A DNA stretch of 35,852 bases. Source: CAZRKC01 sp964600665. Its GTDB lineage: Bacteria; Bacillota; SLNR01. Positions within the stretch are counted from its first letter, which is position 1. The number at the start of each line of letters is the position of its first letter. A program made the position numbers and the translations under genes. Below the pieces are notes generated by a model. That model searched no databases, was not told where the DNA came from, and saw only the letters and a list, made by a program, of their open reading frames with translations. Of this stretch, positions 22,185 to 30,415 are shown one piece after another. The stretch lies in assembly GCA_964600665.1 (NCBI GenBank), contig CAZRKC010000026.1:1-35852 (forward strand), given 5' to 3'.

Positions 22185-22384
22185 TGAACGCTGAAAATCG
22201 TGACGCCATAAAAACTGCCTTGTCGTTAAAAGCTCAATTTGATGGCAGAAGTGAAATGATTAAAGGATATACCAATAAAACCCTGGCGGTTATCGACCAA
22301 TTTCGACAAGCTCAAAGTGATTTTGATAAGGTTGTAGGATGGGTGTCTAATTTTGAAGAAATCGTTTCCAAATTCCGCGCTTAG
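22181..22384 (+). CDS. 67-residue helical protein, last gene of radical-SAM operon
   Basis: A short protein, probably entirely helical, with alternating charged and hydrophobic residues (ALSLKAQFDGRSEMIKGY, then VIDQFRQAQSDFDKVVGW) ending FEEIVSKFRA. It has no cysteine and no signal peptide. ATG 22181 overlaps the previous stop (ATGA), the third such overlap in the operon; ATG 22184 directly after it is an alternative start. GGAGGG lies about 9 bases before it. The size and helical pattern are reminiscent of WXG100-like or chaperone-like helpers, but the WxG turn is not present. It is unrecognised; the operon position suggests a partner of the repeat protein. Confidence 0.7.
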   Translation: MMNAENRDAIKTALSLKAQFDGRSEMIKGYTNKTLAVIDQFRQAQSDFDKVVGWVSNFEEIVSKFRA

Positions 22385-22579
22385 ATCAAATCCAACAAAA
22401 AGGGAACGACACCTTTAACCCATATGCGCGATCATCTGCTCATGTCTGATCAAGTCAATGAACCGTTGAGCTATGAGTTGTATTGAAATGCAGGCAACAA
22501 GCTGTGCACAGGATAAAAGAGCGGAGTCGCTGGGTTTCTGCAGAAGGGTCATTTCCCAACCACGTCCGCTAATCTCATG

Positions 22580-22613
22580 GCCTTGCGATATGGATCGCAA
22601 GGCTTGTTTGTTG
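22580..22613 (+). terminator. strong intrinsic terminator
   Basis: A perfect 10-base stem, GCCTTGCGAT against ATCGCAAGGC, closes on ATGG and is followed by TTGTTTGTT. It ends the radical-SAM operon about 200 bases after the last stop. Confidence 0.8.
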
Positions 22614-22711
22614 CTGATTTGCCGTCAGTTTCAATGCGCATCAATCGATTGACTTCGACCAAAGAATTGACCCTGCAGGTCGATACCGGGGATGTTCGTA
22701 GACGTTTCTGA

Positions 22712-22740
22712 TTGACACCTACCTGAGGAGGTTATATAAT
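22712..22740 (+). promoter_or_regulatory. consensus sigma-A promoter of marR-exporter operon
   Basis: TTGACA (22712-22717) and TATAAT (22735-22740) are both perfect consensus hexamers with the optimal 17-base spacer. This predicts a very strong promoter, which normally needs a repressor to be kept off. Confidence 0.85.
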
Positions 22741-22759
22741 TAATTCGAAATATGAATTA
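22741..22759 (+). promoter_or_regulatory. probable MarR operator overlapping the transcription start
   Basis: Inverted repeat TAATTC-N7-GAATTA, directly after the -10 box, so it would cover the expected start site. Size and AT-rich palindromic form fit MarR-family sites, which are usually autoregulatory. Confidence 0.6.
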
Positions 22760-22777
22760 TTCGAGAGGTGAATCAAA

Positions 22778-23215
22778 ATGAGCCGAGCAGAACTGATGCA
22801 CTTTCTTCTTGATGTGTTCTAATACAAACGATACTATCAGGCGGAAAGCAGCGGGCTGCGCCCGGTGGATCTGTTTCTTCTAGAAAGAATTGCGAAACAT
22901 GATGGCTGCCAGACCTTGGAGCTTGCCAGAGCGTATCACTTTCCTCCCGCAACACTGATCAGCATGCTGGATCGACTGGAATCCGCAGGTCTGATTGCTC
23001 GTCGCCGGTCCAAGGAAGACCGGCGGATGGTCCATGTATATATCAAACCCAACGGCTTTGAAGTATTAAAAACACATCAGTCCGAAGATCACACATTTGT
23101 GAATAATCTGTTCGGGGTGCTGAATTCGCAGGAGCAGGCGCAACTGGAGCAAATTTTAACAAAAATGAGCCAATCCGTTGTTTATGAGAAATTGTTTCAG
23201 AATGCCAGTGACTAG
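22778..23215 (+). pseudogene. MarR-family regulator interrupted by a stop at codon 15
   Basis: From ATG 22778 (GAGAGGTG upstream) the frame reads MSRAELMHFLLDVF, then TAA at 22820-22822, then continues in the same frame as YKRYYQAESSGLRPVDLFLLERIAK to TAG 23213. The rest is a clear winged-helix MarR domain: LELARAYHFPPATLISMLDRL (recognition helix region) and the wing SAGLIARRRSKEDRRMVHVYI. Without the stop the protein would be 145 residues, normal for MarR. An internal GTG at 22865 could restart translation but would lose the first dimerisation helix. Likely a nonsense mutation or base error; if real, the downstream exporter may be derepressed. Confidence 0.75.
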
Positions 23216-23224
23216 GAGGGTATG

Positions 23225-25039
23225 ATGCAAACCACATTTGCTTTGCCCCCGGGCAGCCCGTATTCGCTGATATCTTACCTGAAAAAGTATAAGCGCCAGT
23301 TTTGGCTCCAGACCGCCGGCGGCATAATTTTTAACACGGTCATCGTCACCGGACCGATATTTTTGGGGCTTGCCATTGATGCCGCAGCGGCATTGGAAGC
23401 CCAGGTCACACCCCAGAACATCCGGATGTTTCTGGTGTATTGTTTTGCATTTGTGCTGCTGACCATATTTTTTCAGTTTGCCCGCTATGTCAAACGTTGG
23501 TATTTACGTGATATGAGCAATCGGATTGCCTGTGACATGCGCTCAGGTTTTCTATCCCGAACCCTGAACCGACCCATTGCCAGCATTGAACAAGAATCCG
23601 TGGGGGATATGATGTCACGCACAGTCGGTGATGTGGAGCAGATCGTCACCACCATGCAGATGACCATTAATGAGACCTGGGACACATGGTTACTCATGAT
23701 CACATACTTTATCGTGCTGCTGACCTACGACTATCGCATCACGCTGCTTTGCTCCATTCCAATCCCATTTGCCATATTTGCGGCGGAGACAGCCCGTCAT
23801 CCCCTCTATCGATTCTCCCTCAATGCACGCAAATCCGCCTCAGTCATTTCATCTCATTTACAGAAAACCCTGAATGGACTCACCATGCTGCGCCTTTTTG
23901 GAAGAGAAGAGATGGAACGGCAGCGTCTGGAGGAGTTTGCAGGAGATCTGCGTTCCTGGAACATCAAAACAGCCGTGCTGCAGACCGGCATGATGCCGAT
24001 TTATGCGACCATTGCGTCTCTGGGTATTGTCGGGGTGATCGGGCTGGGGGGCATGAAGGTCATCGAACAGCAGTGGACCATTGGCCGGTTCGTGACATTT
24101 TTGACCATGTTCAGTGCCATGGCAAACCGGACCTGGGTGGCTGCCCGGGTGTTTAATCAGTTTCATGCTGCCAAAGCTGCCTGGGATCGGGTTAAAGAGA
24201 AATTAAAGGCCATTGAAGGAAGTCGGGATATGGCCATCCCAAGGTATGCCAATGACACGCATCAGCTTTCCAGATTACGGGGCGATGTCCTGGAAGTCCA
24301 TCACCTGTCCTTTGCCTACCCGGGTTCTGAAAAAGATACGATCTCGGGAATCTCCTTCATCGCACAAAAGGGAGAATGGATCGGAGTGACGGGTCCCGTC
24401 GGCTCCGGAAAGAGTGCCCTGGCCGCCTGTCTGACCAGCCTTTATCCGTATAGGGGATCATTTCGCATCGATGGAGTGGAAGCAAAGACACTGCCTGCGG
24501 ATATTCGTGCAGGACTCATTGCCTACTCTGGTCAAGATGCTTTTTTGTTCTCCACCACCATTCGCGAAAATATCACGTTTGCTGTGGAAGAACCGGATCA
24601 GGCGAACCGGGATCGCCTGGAAAATGCGTTGAAAATATCGGCCCTGTGGGATGACCTTTCCTTGTTTCCGGATGGTCTGGAAACAGTCGTGGGGGAAAAA
24701 GGCGTCCGGGTATCCGGGGGACAGCGACAGCGGATCGCCCTGGCTCGGGCCATATACACCAACAATCCGATTTTGATTCTGGATGATCCGTTTTCTGCCG
24801 TGGATATTCGCACGGAAGAGAAGATCATGGACGGGTTGAGGAGTCTCACAGACCGGATCATCATTTTGATTACCCACCGGGTAACCCCGTTTAAAGATGC
24901 CCACCAGATTCTGGTGATCCGTAACGGGCAGATGGAAGAGAAGGGTGTGCATGAGGAACTGATGGGGGACCAAGGCACTTATGCCAGAATATATGGGGCT
25001 CAGTCCTGGATCGAGGAGGAAGCGGTACATGAAGGATAA
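23225..25039 (+). CDS. heterodimeric ABC exporter, subunit 1 (degenerate catalytic site)
   Basis: Encodes 604 residues of a fused membrane domain and ATPase, the BmrC/YheI-like half of a multidrug-type exporter. Six helices span about residues 20-310. The ATPase has Walker A GPVGSGKSA (about 389), a canonical signature VSGGQRQR (about 496) and Walker B ILILDDPFSAVD, where the catalytic Glu is replaced by Asp, and ITHRV. Asp there marks the degenerate half in heterodimeric exporters. AGGAGGG ends 4 bases before ATG 23225; ATG 23222 is only 1-2 bases from it and is less likely. It begins ten bases after the broken marR and overlaps the next gene by 11 bases, so one operon. The substrate is unknown. 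Confidence 0.92.
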   Translation: MQTTFALPPGSPYSLISYLKKYKRQFWLQTAGGIIFNTVIVTGPIFLGLAIDAAAALEAQVTPQNIRMFLVYCFAFVLLTIFFQFARYVKRWYLRDMSNRIACDMRSGFLSRTLNRPIASIEQESVGDMMSRTVGDVEQIVTTMQMTINETWDTWLLMITYFIVLLTYDYRITLLCSIPIPFAIFAAETARHPLYRFSLNARKSASVISSHLQKTLNGLTMLRLFGREEMERQRLEEFAGDLRSWNIKTAVLQTGMMPIYATIASLGIVGVIGLGGMKVIEQQWTIGRFVTFLTMFSAMANRTWVAARVFNQFHAAKAAWDRVKEKLKAIEGSRDMAIPRYANDTHQLSRLRGDVLEVHHLSFAYPGSEKDTISGISFIAQKGEWIGVTGPVGSGKSALAACLTSLYPYRGSFRIDGVEAKTLPADIRAGLIAYSGQDAFLFSTTIRENITFAVEEPDQANRDRLENALKISALWDDLSLFPDGLETVVGEKGVRVSGGQRQRIALARAIYTNNPILILDDPFSAVDIRTEEKIMDGLRSLTDRIIILITHRVTPFKDAHQILVIRNGQMEEKGVHEELMGDQGTYARIYGAQSWIEEEAVHEG

Positions 25040-26801
25040 AAACAGTGTATGGGTATTGATCCGACAGGTCGTTGGCCAGGTGTACCGGAAAACTCCCCGG
25101 ACATTCAACCTGATGCTGGTGATTATCGCGGCAGCAGTGGCCCTGGAACTGATTCCGCCGTTGCTGTTGCGCAGGATCATCGACACGTATCTGGAGGGTG
25201 GAATACCGGAAGGGGTTTGGCGGAATGCCGTATTGTATCTCCTGGCGCTGCTGGCAGCGAGCTCAGCCGGGTTTTCTCTGACACTGGTCACATCGTTGAT
25301 CGGCCAAAATCTATTGTTTGAACTCCGCCTGATGCTGGCAGCGCATTTGACGCATCTGCCCATATCCTACTATACCAAAACACCTGTGGGCGAAATCATG
25401 GGCCGGCTGACCTCCGATGTTGATTCAGTTCACGCTCTTTTTTCAGCCGGATTGATCAATGCCGTCACGGATTCACTCAAAATCTTTGGCATTCTCACTG
25501 CCATGTTTCTCATCAGTCCTCCGCTGGCCGGGGTGGGCGTTGCCACCGTTCCGGTGATATTTCTGCTGGCCAACTTTTTCCGAAAGAATATGTTCCATGC
25601 CCAGGCACAAATCCGGCGCATGGTCAGTCAAATGAACACCTTCCTGCAGGAAGTGTATGCCGGGATTCGACTGGTGAAACTGTACGGGAGAGAATCCGAT
25701 TATGTGCACCGCTTTCAGGAACCCCTTCGCAATCATCTGGCGGCCAACAATGTGGCGGCGGTGTACGACGCATACTTTCCCTGTGTGCTCCAGGTGGTTA
25801 AAGCACTGGCCATCGCCCTGATTTTATGGCTGGGTGGCCGAACATCCCTTAACGACTCACTTTTCATTTCCATTGGCAGCCTGGCGGCGATGGCAGACCT
25901 GACCACTCGCCTGCTCAGCCCGATTGAAGCCTTGAGTCAGGAAGTGCAAACCATCCAGCAGGCCATGGCGGGACTGGGACGGGTGCAGGAGATTCTGGGA
26001 GAAGAGACAGACGATTGGCAAAAGACCGATGTCCCCGCTGATGAAGGGTCGCAAACGGATGCCATGGTTGAAGTGGCGGGCATTCATTTCGGATATCAAA
26101 AGGACCATGATGTGCTCAAGGATATCCGGTTCACATTGCAGGCAGGGGAGAAAGTGGCAATTGTGGGGCGTACTGGTGCCGGGAAAACGACCCTGATGAA
26201 TCTGCTGGCCGGGCTTTTTGCTCCGGATCGGGGCATAATTCGGATCAATGGCAAAGACCCGTATCGCTTGAAACCGGAAGAACGTCGGCAGGTGATGGGG
26301 GTGGTGACACAACAGGTCCACATCCTGGAAGGAACGGTCATGGAGAACATTACCCTGAGAGATTCCCGTATCACCCGGGAAATGGTGGATACGGCCGTGG
26401 AATTAGTGGGGTTGCAGGAAGTCATTGCTGGATTGCCCGGGGGATTCGAGACCCGACTGGGTGAAGGCGGAACCAGCTTGTCCCATGGCCAGTCACAACT
26501 GTTGGCCTTAGCCAGAGCGGTGGTCACTGACCCGCCTTTACTGCTGTTAGATGAACCCACATCGGGCATGGATGCCATCACGGAGGCAACGATCTTTAAA
26601 GCCTTCCGCTCCATCGGACGGAACCGGACGGTATTGACCATCAGCCACAGACTCTCCGGTGTGATCGACACGGACCGGGTGCTGATGATGGCAAACGGCA
26701 GAATCGTCCAGTCTGGAACACCCAGGGAGCTGGCGGGGGAAAAGGGCTGGTATCGGGTATTCCGGGATATGGAGCAATTGGGTTGGAGCACGAATAGTTG
26801 A
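25029..26801 (+). CDS. heterodimeric ABC exporter, subunit 2 (catalytic)
   Basis: Encodes 590 residues, BmrD/YheH-like. Six membrane helices (about residues 25-310) precede an ATPase with Walker A GRTGAGKTT (about 380), Walker B LLLLDEPTSGMD with the catalytic Glu, and ISHRLS. Its signature is LSHGQ instead of LSGGQ. In the dimer this altered signature would face the Asp-containing Walker site of subunit 1, so both deviations fall in the same, non-hydrolysing site, as expected. GAGGAGGA lies 8 bases before ATG 25029, inside the end of the upstream gene. No clear terminator follows. Confidence 0.92.
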   Translation: MKDKNSVWVLIRQVVGQVYRKTPRTFNLMLVIIAAAVALELIPPLLLRRIIDTYLEGGIPEGVWRNAVLYLLALLAASSAGFSLTLVTSLIGQNLLFELRLMLAAHLTHLPISYYTKTPVGEIMGRLTSDVDSVHALFSAGLINAVTDSLKIFGILTAMFLISPPLAGVGVATVPVIFLLANFFRKNMFHAQAQIRRMVSQMNTFLQEVYAGIRLVKLYGRESDYVHRFQEPLRNHLAANNVAAVYDAYFPCVLQVVKALAIALILWLGGRTSLNDSLFISIGSLAAMADLTTRLLSPIEALSQEVQTIQQAMAGLGRVQEILGEETDDWQKTDVPADEGSQTDAMVEVAGIHFGYQKDHDVLKDIRFTLQAGEKVAIVGRTGAGKTTLMNLLAGLFAPDRGIIRINGKDPYRLKPEERRQVMGVVTQQVHILEGTVMENITLRDSRITREMVDTAVELVGLQEVIAGLPGGFETRLGEGGTSLSHGQSQLLALARAVVTDPPLLLLDEPTSGMDAITEATIFKAFRSIGRNRTVLTISHRLSGVIDTDRVLMMANGRIVQSGTPRELAGEKGWYRVFRDMEQLGWSTNS

Positions 26802-26936
26802 CCCACTTGTCGATACGTAGAGAACAAGGCCATGGTAGATGTCATCGTCCATTCCAGGCTTGCCGGTCATATGCGAGGCGAAAATGGAATTTTGTAGTAT
26901 AATAAATCATGAAGATAACTATAACTGCAGGGATGG

Positions 26937-26955
26937 TCATGCATCCTGAGCATGA
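26937..26955 (+). promoter_or_regulatory. inverted repeat upstream of hemerythrin-rubredoxin gene
   Basis: TCATGC (26937-26942) and GCATGA (26950-26955) form a 6-base inverted repeat with a 7-base spacer, 16 bases before ATG 26971. A TATAAT box at 26898-26903 has no good -35 partner. The repeat may be an operator or a leader hairpin. Confidence 0.35.
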
Positions 26956-26970
26956 ATGGAGGGATCCAAC

Positions 26971-27702
26971 ATGATGCCTGTTGCCCCGTTGATGATCGAG
27001 CATCGACTGATCCAGCGCATGATTGCCGTGATGGGAAAGCATATCCAGACTGTACCCTCAGTATCGGCGATTGATTTATCCCTCATCGATCAGGGAGTGG
27101 ATTTTTTGCGTACGTATGCGGATCGCTGTCATCACGGCAAAGAAGAGGATATTCTGTTTGCGACGCTGCGCAATAAAAAATTAACCGATCATGAAACACA
27201 GATACTTCAGGAATTGGTGGATGAGCATGTGCTGGCACGGAAAACCGTGAAGGCGCTGGCAGCGGCTGTCCATGATGCGCGTAATGGAAATTCGCAGGTA
27301 TTTGATGAGATCGCGGCCATTGTCCGCAGGATATCGGACATCTATCCGCCCCATATTGAAAAGGAAGACAAACACTTTTTCATCCCTGTCATGAAATACT
27401 ATACAGCAAAGGAACAAGACGAAATGCTGCGGCAATTTAAAGATTTTGACCAGCATATCATTCATGACAAATACCGAAACCTGGTGGAGGATTTTGAACA
27501 CAATCCCGTGAAAGCGGAAAGCCCCGTGGGGGTAGACCAGCCATCCGAAGTTTATGAATGCTCGGTCTGCGGGTATCAGTATCTGGCTGAAGTCGGGGAT
27601 CCGGATCAACATATCCCCCCGGGAACGCCCTTCAGTAAGCTGCCGGATCAATGGGTGTGCCCAGTGTGCGGTGCGGGGAAAGACGCGTTCGTGAAAAAAT
27701 AG
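26971..27702 (+). CDS. hemerythrin-rubredoxin fusion protein
   Basis: Encodes 243 residues. Residues 1-170 are an HHE-type hemerythrin four-helix bundle with the expected di-iron ligands in order: H11, H54/H55 with E59, H86, H128 with E132 and H135. Residues 195-240 are a complete rubredoxin (C197-x2-C200-G, then C230-P-x-C233-G, with the GDPDQHIPPGTPF.KLPD loop). The first domain can bind O2 or NO at a di-iron site and the second passes single electrons, so the fusion could be a self-contained O2/NO-reducing or sensing module; such a role is inference from family knowledge. GGAGGG lies 8 bases before ATG 26971. It has no signal peptide and stands alone as a transcription unit. Confidence 0.9.
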   Translation: MMPVAPLMIEHRLIQRMIAVMGKHIQTVPSVSAIDLSLIDQGVDFLRTYADRCHHGKEEDILFATLRNKKLTDHETQILQELVDEHVLARKTVKALAAAVHDARNGNSQVFDEIAAIVRRISDIYPPHIEKEDKHFFIPVMKYYTAKEQDEMLRQFKDFDQHIIHDKYRNLVEDFEHNPVKAESPVGVDQPSEVYECSVCGYQYLAEVGDPDQHIPPGTPFSKLPDQWVCPVCGAGKDAFVKK

Positions 27703-28293
27703 GGTGGGATCCGTTGTCAGGATTGAACCGGATAATCCACCCTGCCATTGACTTTGTTAAAAAAGGTTTCGCCAGACATAAGCCAGTGCCGATCCAACAA
27801 AAGGTGGCTGCCGATGTTCGGCATGGGTGACTGCAGACACCGAATTCCTGCCTGGATGTTTCCTTGGATCTCCTTTGATTTGATCAGGGTTCCGTGTGGT
27901 TCCTGAATACGGCCGAAGGCTCAAGGGGATTATCGCCCGTGATGGTGACCATGATTGTTCTGCTATTGATCATTTCAGATGCATCCAAATCAAAGGACAA
28001 CATGTCGCAATATAAACTTCCTGCAGTGACCTTCTGAGGGCACAAAAATGATGAATGACTAGCAAATCTGGTAAACCATGATTTACAAAGCGGCATGATA
28101 TGGGTGATTCGATTGCGGCATCCTGAATAATCGTCTCGCATCAATCAAGGGCATGACCAGGCAAGAAAGTTCGGAATCGGGACTGCTTGCGAGTCGGATC
28201 TACTCAGGAATGACTCCGGCTGGCTCGGGGTTGGCTGAATAAATTTGGTATACGCCTTGCATCAGATTTGACCAGGACGGGCCCATATGAAGG
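27703..28293 (+). other. intergenic region without a confident gene
   Basis: About 590 bases. At its start an imperfect hairpin (AGGGTGG-GAT against ATC-CACCCT, roughly 27701-27742) lacks an adjacent T-run. A minus-strand frame of 86 codons at 27884-28144 has no ribosome site or recognised motif and is probably decayed. Nothing else is seen. Confidence 0.35.
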
Positions 28294-28632
28294 ATGATGG
28301 TCGTGAGAAAACGGTTAACAAAGGACCAGGAAGGACTCCTGAAGTATCTCCTCATCGGTACTGGGGTTTTCAACGTCGCTGACTATCTGCTCACCATGCT
28401 AGCGCTGAATATGGGGTATCGGGAAGCAAATCCCATCATGAAACTGATCATTGATACGAAGTTTTTTCCGATTGTAAAAATCCTGATCGTTCCCCTCCTG
28501 CTCTATTCCATCTGGGCAAGAAGACATAAGGTCGGCCCCCGGATCCTGTTCTACTCCGGACTCGTTTTCGGGGCATATTTGGCATTGATGGTCTATTTCA
28601 AGATCCAGATCTGGATGTGGATGCTGAAATAG
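28294..28632 (+). CDS. small DUF5658-like membrane protein
   Basis: Encodes 112 residues with three to four hydrophobic spans. The pattern N-x-x-D-Y-L-L-T in the first helix (FNVADYLLTMLAL), then GYREANPIMK and FFPIVKILIVPLLLY matches the DUF5658 membrane family as I recall it; its function is unknown. The start is uncertain among ATG 28294, ATG 28297 and GTG 28303; GAAGG just upstream best suits the last. It is flanked by non-coding DNA on both sides and is likely transcribed alone. Confidence 0.7.
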   Translation: MMVVRKRLTKDQEGLLKYLLIGTGVFNVADYLLTMLALNMGYREANPIMKLIIDTKFFPIVKILIVPLLLYSIWARRHKVGPRILFYSGLVFGAYLALMVYFKIQIWMWMLK

Positions 28633-28910
28633 ACGCATCGGCAATCGCGAAAACGGATGCAATTTCCTGCATGCCGGACGATCCTGAATCTGGAGCAATC
28701 ATGCTGGCTGCGGTATGTACTCAAATCTGTATGAAACATGGCAGACCGTGTTTTGGATATATACTTGAGGGGAGTCTCTCAGGTAGCAAATCGATTGGAT
28801 AAGTGGTTGGATAACTTGGATTCTGCAGGCAAAGGCGTTGGATCAGGGGTGGGGGTTCAGGATTGGGGGGCACTTTGCAGACTTGGGTGAGAAATCATGA
28901 GAAGGAGCGG

Positions 28911-30278
28911 ATGATATTGAAGCAATATGATCTCATCGTTTTGGGAGCAGGAACTGCCGGCATGGGGGTCGTCTATCCCGCGGCGGCCAAAGGATGGAAA
29001 ACAGCACTGGTGGAGCCGGCTTACCTGGGGGGAACCTGTGTTAATGTGGGCTGCATTCCTTCAAAAATTTTAATCAGTTCTGCAAACGCAGTTCACCAGG
29101 TGAAGGCAGCCGCAGCCCTGGGGGTGAAAGCCACCCTGCAGGAAGTGGATTGGACGGCCATGGTGGCGAGAAAAGAAGGGATCATTGGCAGAATGCGGGA
29201 CGGGAGTATGCGGAGCATCCGTCGTCAGGAAAATGTCACTTTATATCAAGGAGCTGCGACTTTTGTTGACGCGCATACAGTGTCCGTCAACGGGGACCTC
29301 TTGCAGGGGGAGCGGATCGTGATTGCGACCGGTGCTCGCTCTGCAGTACCGCCTGTGCCCGGGTTGAATGAAATCAATTTTCTCACCTCCATCACCGTGA
29401 TGAGCATGGAGCAGCTGCCGGCGCATATGCTGATCCTGGGGGGTGGGATCATTGCTTTGGAGTTTGCCCAAATGCTGATCCGACTGGGGGTGGCCGTCAC
29501 CATTGTGGAGCGGGCAGATCGCTTGGCGGCCAATCTGGATCCAGCGATCTCAGAGCAAGTGAGAGTGTTTCTGGAAGGTGAAGGCGTGGTGGTTTTCACA
29601 GGGGCAGATGTGCAAAACGTCACGCAGCAGGATCATACGATCCGCATCCATCTCCAGCATCAGGGGGTAGATCAGGTCGTGACCGGGGATCAACTTTTGG
29701 TGGCAACGGGACGGACACCGAATACAGATGGGTTGGGTTTGGATTCCACCGGGATTCAGATCGATGCCCGTGGCTACATTCAGGTGGATGCGTATTTCCG
29801 GACCGCGGTGGATGGAGTCTGGGCGATTGGCGATGTCACCGGCGGCATGATGTTCACGCATAAAGCCTGGCATGATTCAGTCCTCCTGGCCGGTCAGTTG
29901 CTGGAGGGCAAGATGGTGTCATCCCGGGGACGGTTGATTCCCTTTGCGGTCTTTACGGATCCGGAGGTCGCCGGTGCCGGTATCGGCCACAGTGATCTGG
30001 AAAAGGTGGGCCATGAAGTCAGCATCCTCAAAGCAACCTATGGCAGCAGTGCCCGGGCTAAAGCCATCGGCCGGGAAACTGGATTCATTACCTTATATAC
30101 TCACCCTGAAGATGGAAAGGTCCTGGGCGTGCAGATGGTCGGACCGGGTGCCGGGGAAACGATCCATGAAGTGTTGGCAGTGATGCGGCTGGGAGGAACG
30201 GTTCATGACCTGGCGGATATGATGCATATCCATCCGACTTTAGCGGAAATGATCAATATCACCGCTTTATCTGGATAG
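28911..30278 (+). CDS. FAD-dependent pyridine nucleotide-disulfide oxidoreductase
   Basis: Encodes 455 residues of the dihydrolipoamide dehydrogenase/mercuric reductase/glutathione reductase family. The FAD-binding GAGTAG is at 12-17, the redox disulfide C43-x4-C48 is in GGTCVNVGCIPSK, an NAD(P)-binding ILGGGIIALEFA lies mid-protein, ATGRTPNT and VWAIGDVTG (second FAD element) follow, and the C-terminus has HIHPTLAEM with the active-site His of the dimer interface. It lacks the N-terminal heavy-metal domain and the C-terminal vicinal cysteines of MerA, so mercuric reductase is not supported. With no lipoyl enzyme genes nearby the disulfide substrate is open; low-molecular-weight disulfides or persulfides are possible. 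AAGGAG precedes ATG 28911 closely; TTG 28917 is an alternative start. Confidence 0.9.
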   Translation: MILKQYDLIVLGAGTAGMGVVYPAAAKGWKTALVEPAYLGGTCVNVGCIPSKILISSANAVHQVKAAAALGVKATLQEVDWTAMVARKEGIIGRMRDGSMRSIRRQENVTLYQGAATFVDAHTVSVNGDLLQGERIVIATGARSAVPPVPGLNEINFLTSITVMSMEQLPAHMLILGGGIIALEFAQMLIRLGVAVTIVERADRLAANLDPAISEQVRVFLEGEGVVVFTGADVQNVTQQDHTIRIHLQHQGVDQVVTGDQLLVATGRTPNTDGLGLDSTGIQIDARGYIQVDAYFRTAVDGVWAIGDVTGGMMFTHKAWHDSVLLAGQLLEGKMVSSRGRLIPFAVFTDPEVAGAGIGHSDLEKVGHEVSILKATYGSSARAKAIGRETGFITLYTHPEDGKVLGVQMVGPGAGETIHEVLAVMRLGGTVHDLADMMHIHPTLAEMINITALSG

Positions 30279-30319
30279 GTTCTGCGGTGTTTCATCAGGG
30301 TTTCGTCAAATGATCTTAA

Positions 30320-30358
30320 AAGGGAAAGCCATCTCACAGAGGCTTTCCCTTATTTATT
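30320..30358. terminator. bidirectional terminator between converging operons
   Basis: A perfect 11-base stem AAGGGAAAGCC/GGCTTTCCCTT with a 10-base loop has ATTTATT on one side and, read on the other strand, TTTTAAG. It separates the plus-strand disulfide reductase from the minus-strand transporter operon. Confidence 0.82.
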
Positions 30359-30415
30359 GCGTTGGCAGGTGAATAATGGGGAGTTGGAATCGACCCGGGT
30401 CGCACAATGGACGCG

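Noticed and set aside
22415..22600. Minus-strand frame of 61 codons between the radical-SAM operon and marR
   Set aside because: It runs through the strong terminator hairpin and has no ribosome site.
27701..27742. Hairpin after the hemerythrin-rubredoxin gene as terminator
   Set aside because: The stem is imperfect with a long loop and no adjacent T-run.
27884..28144. Minus-strand frame of 86 codons
   Set aside because: No ribosome site, no recognisable motif, no conserved context; likely chance or decayed DNA.
28911..30278. Mercuric reductase (merA) assignment
   Set aside because: Lacks the heavy-metal domain and C-terminal vicinal cysteines, and no mer regulator or transporter is present.
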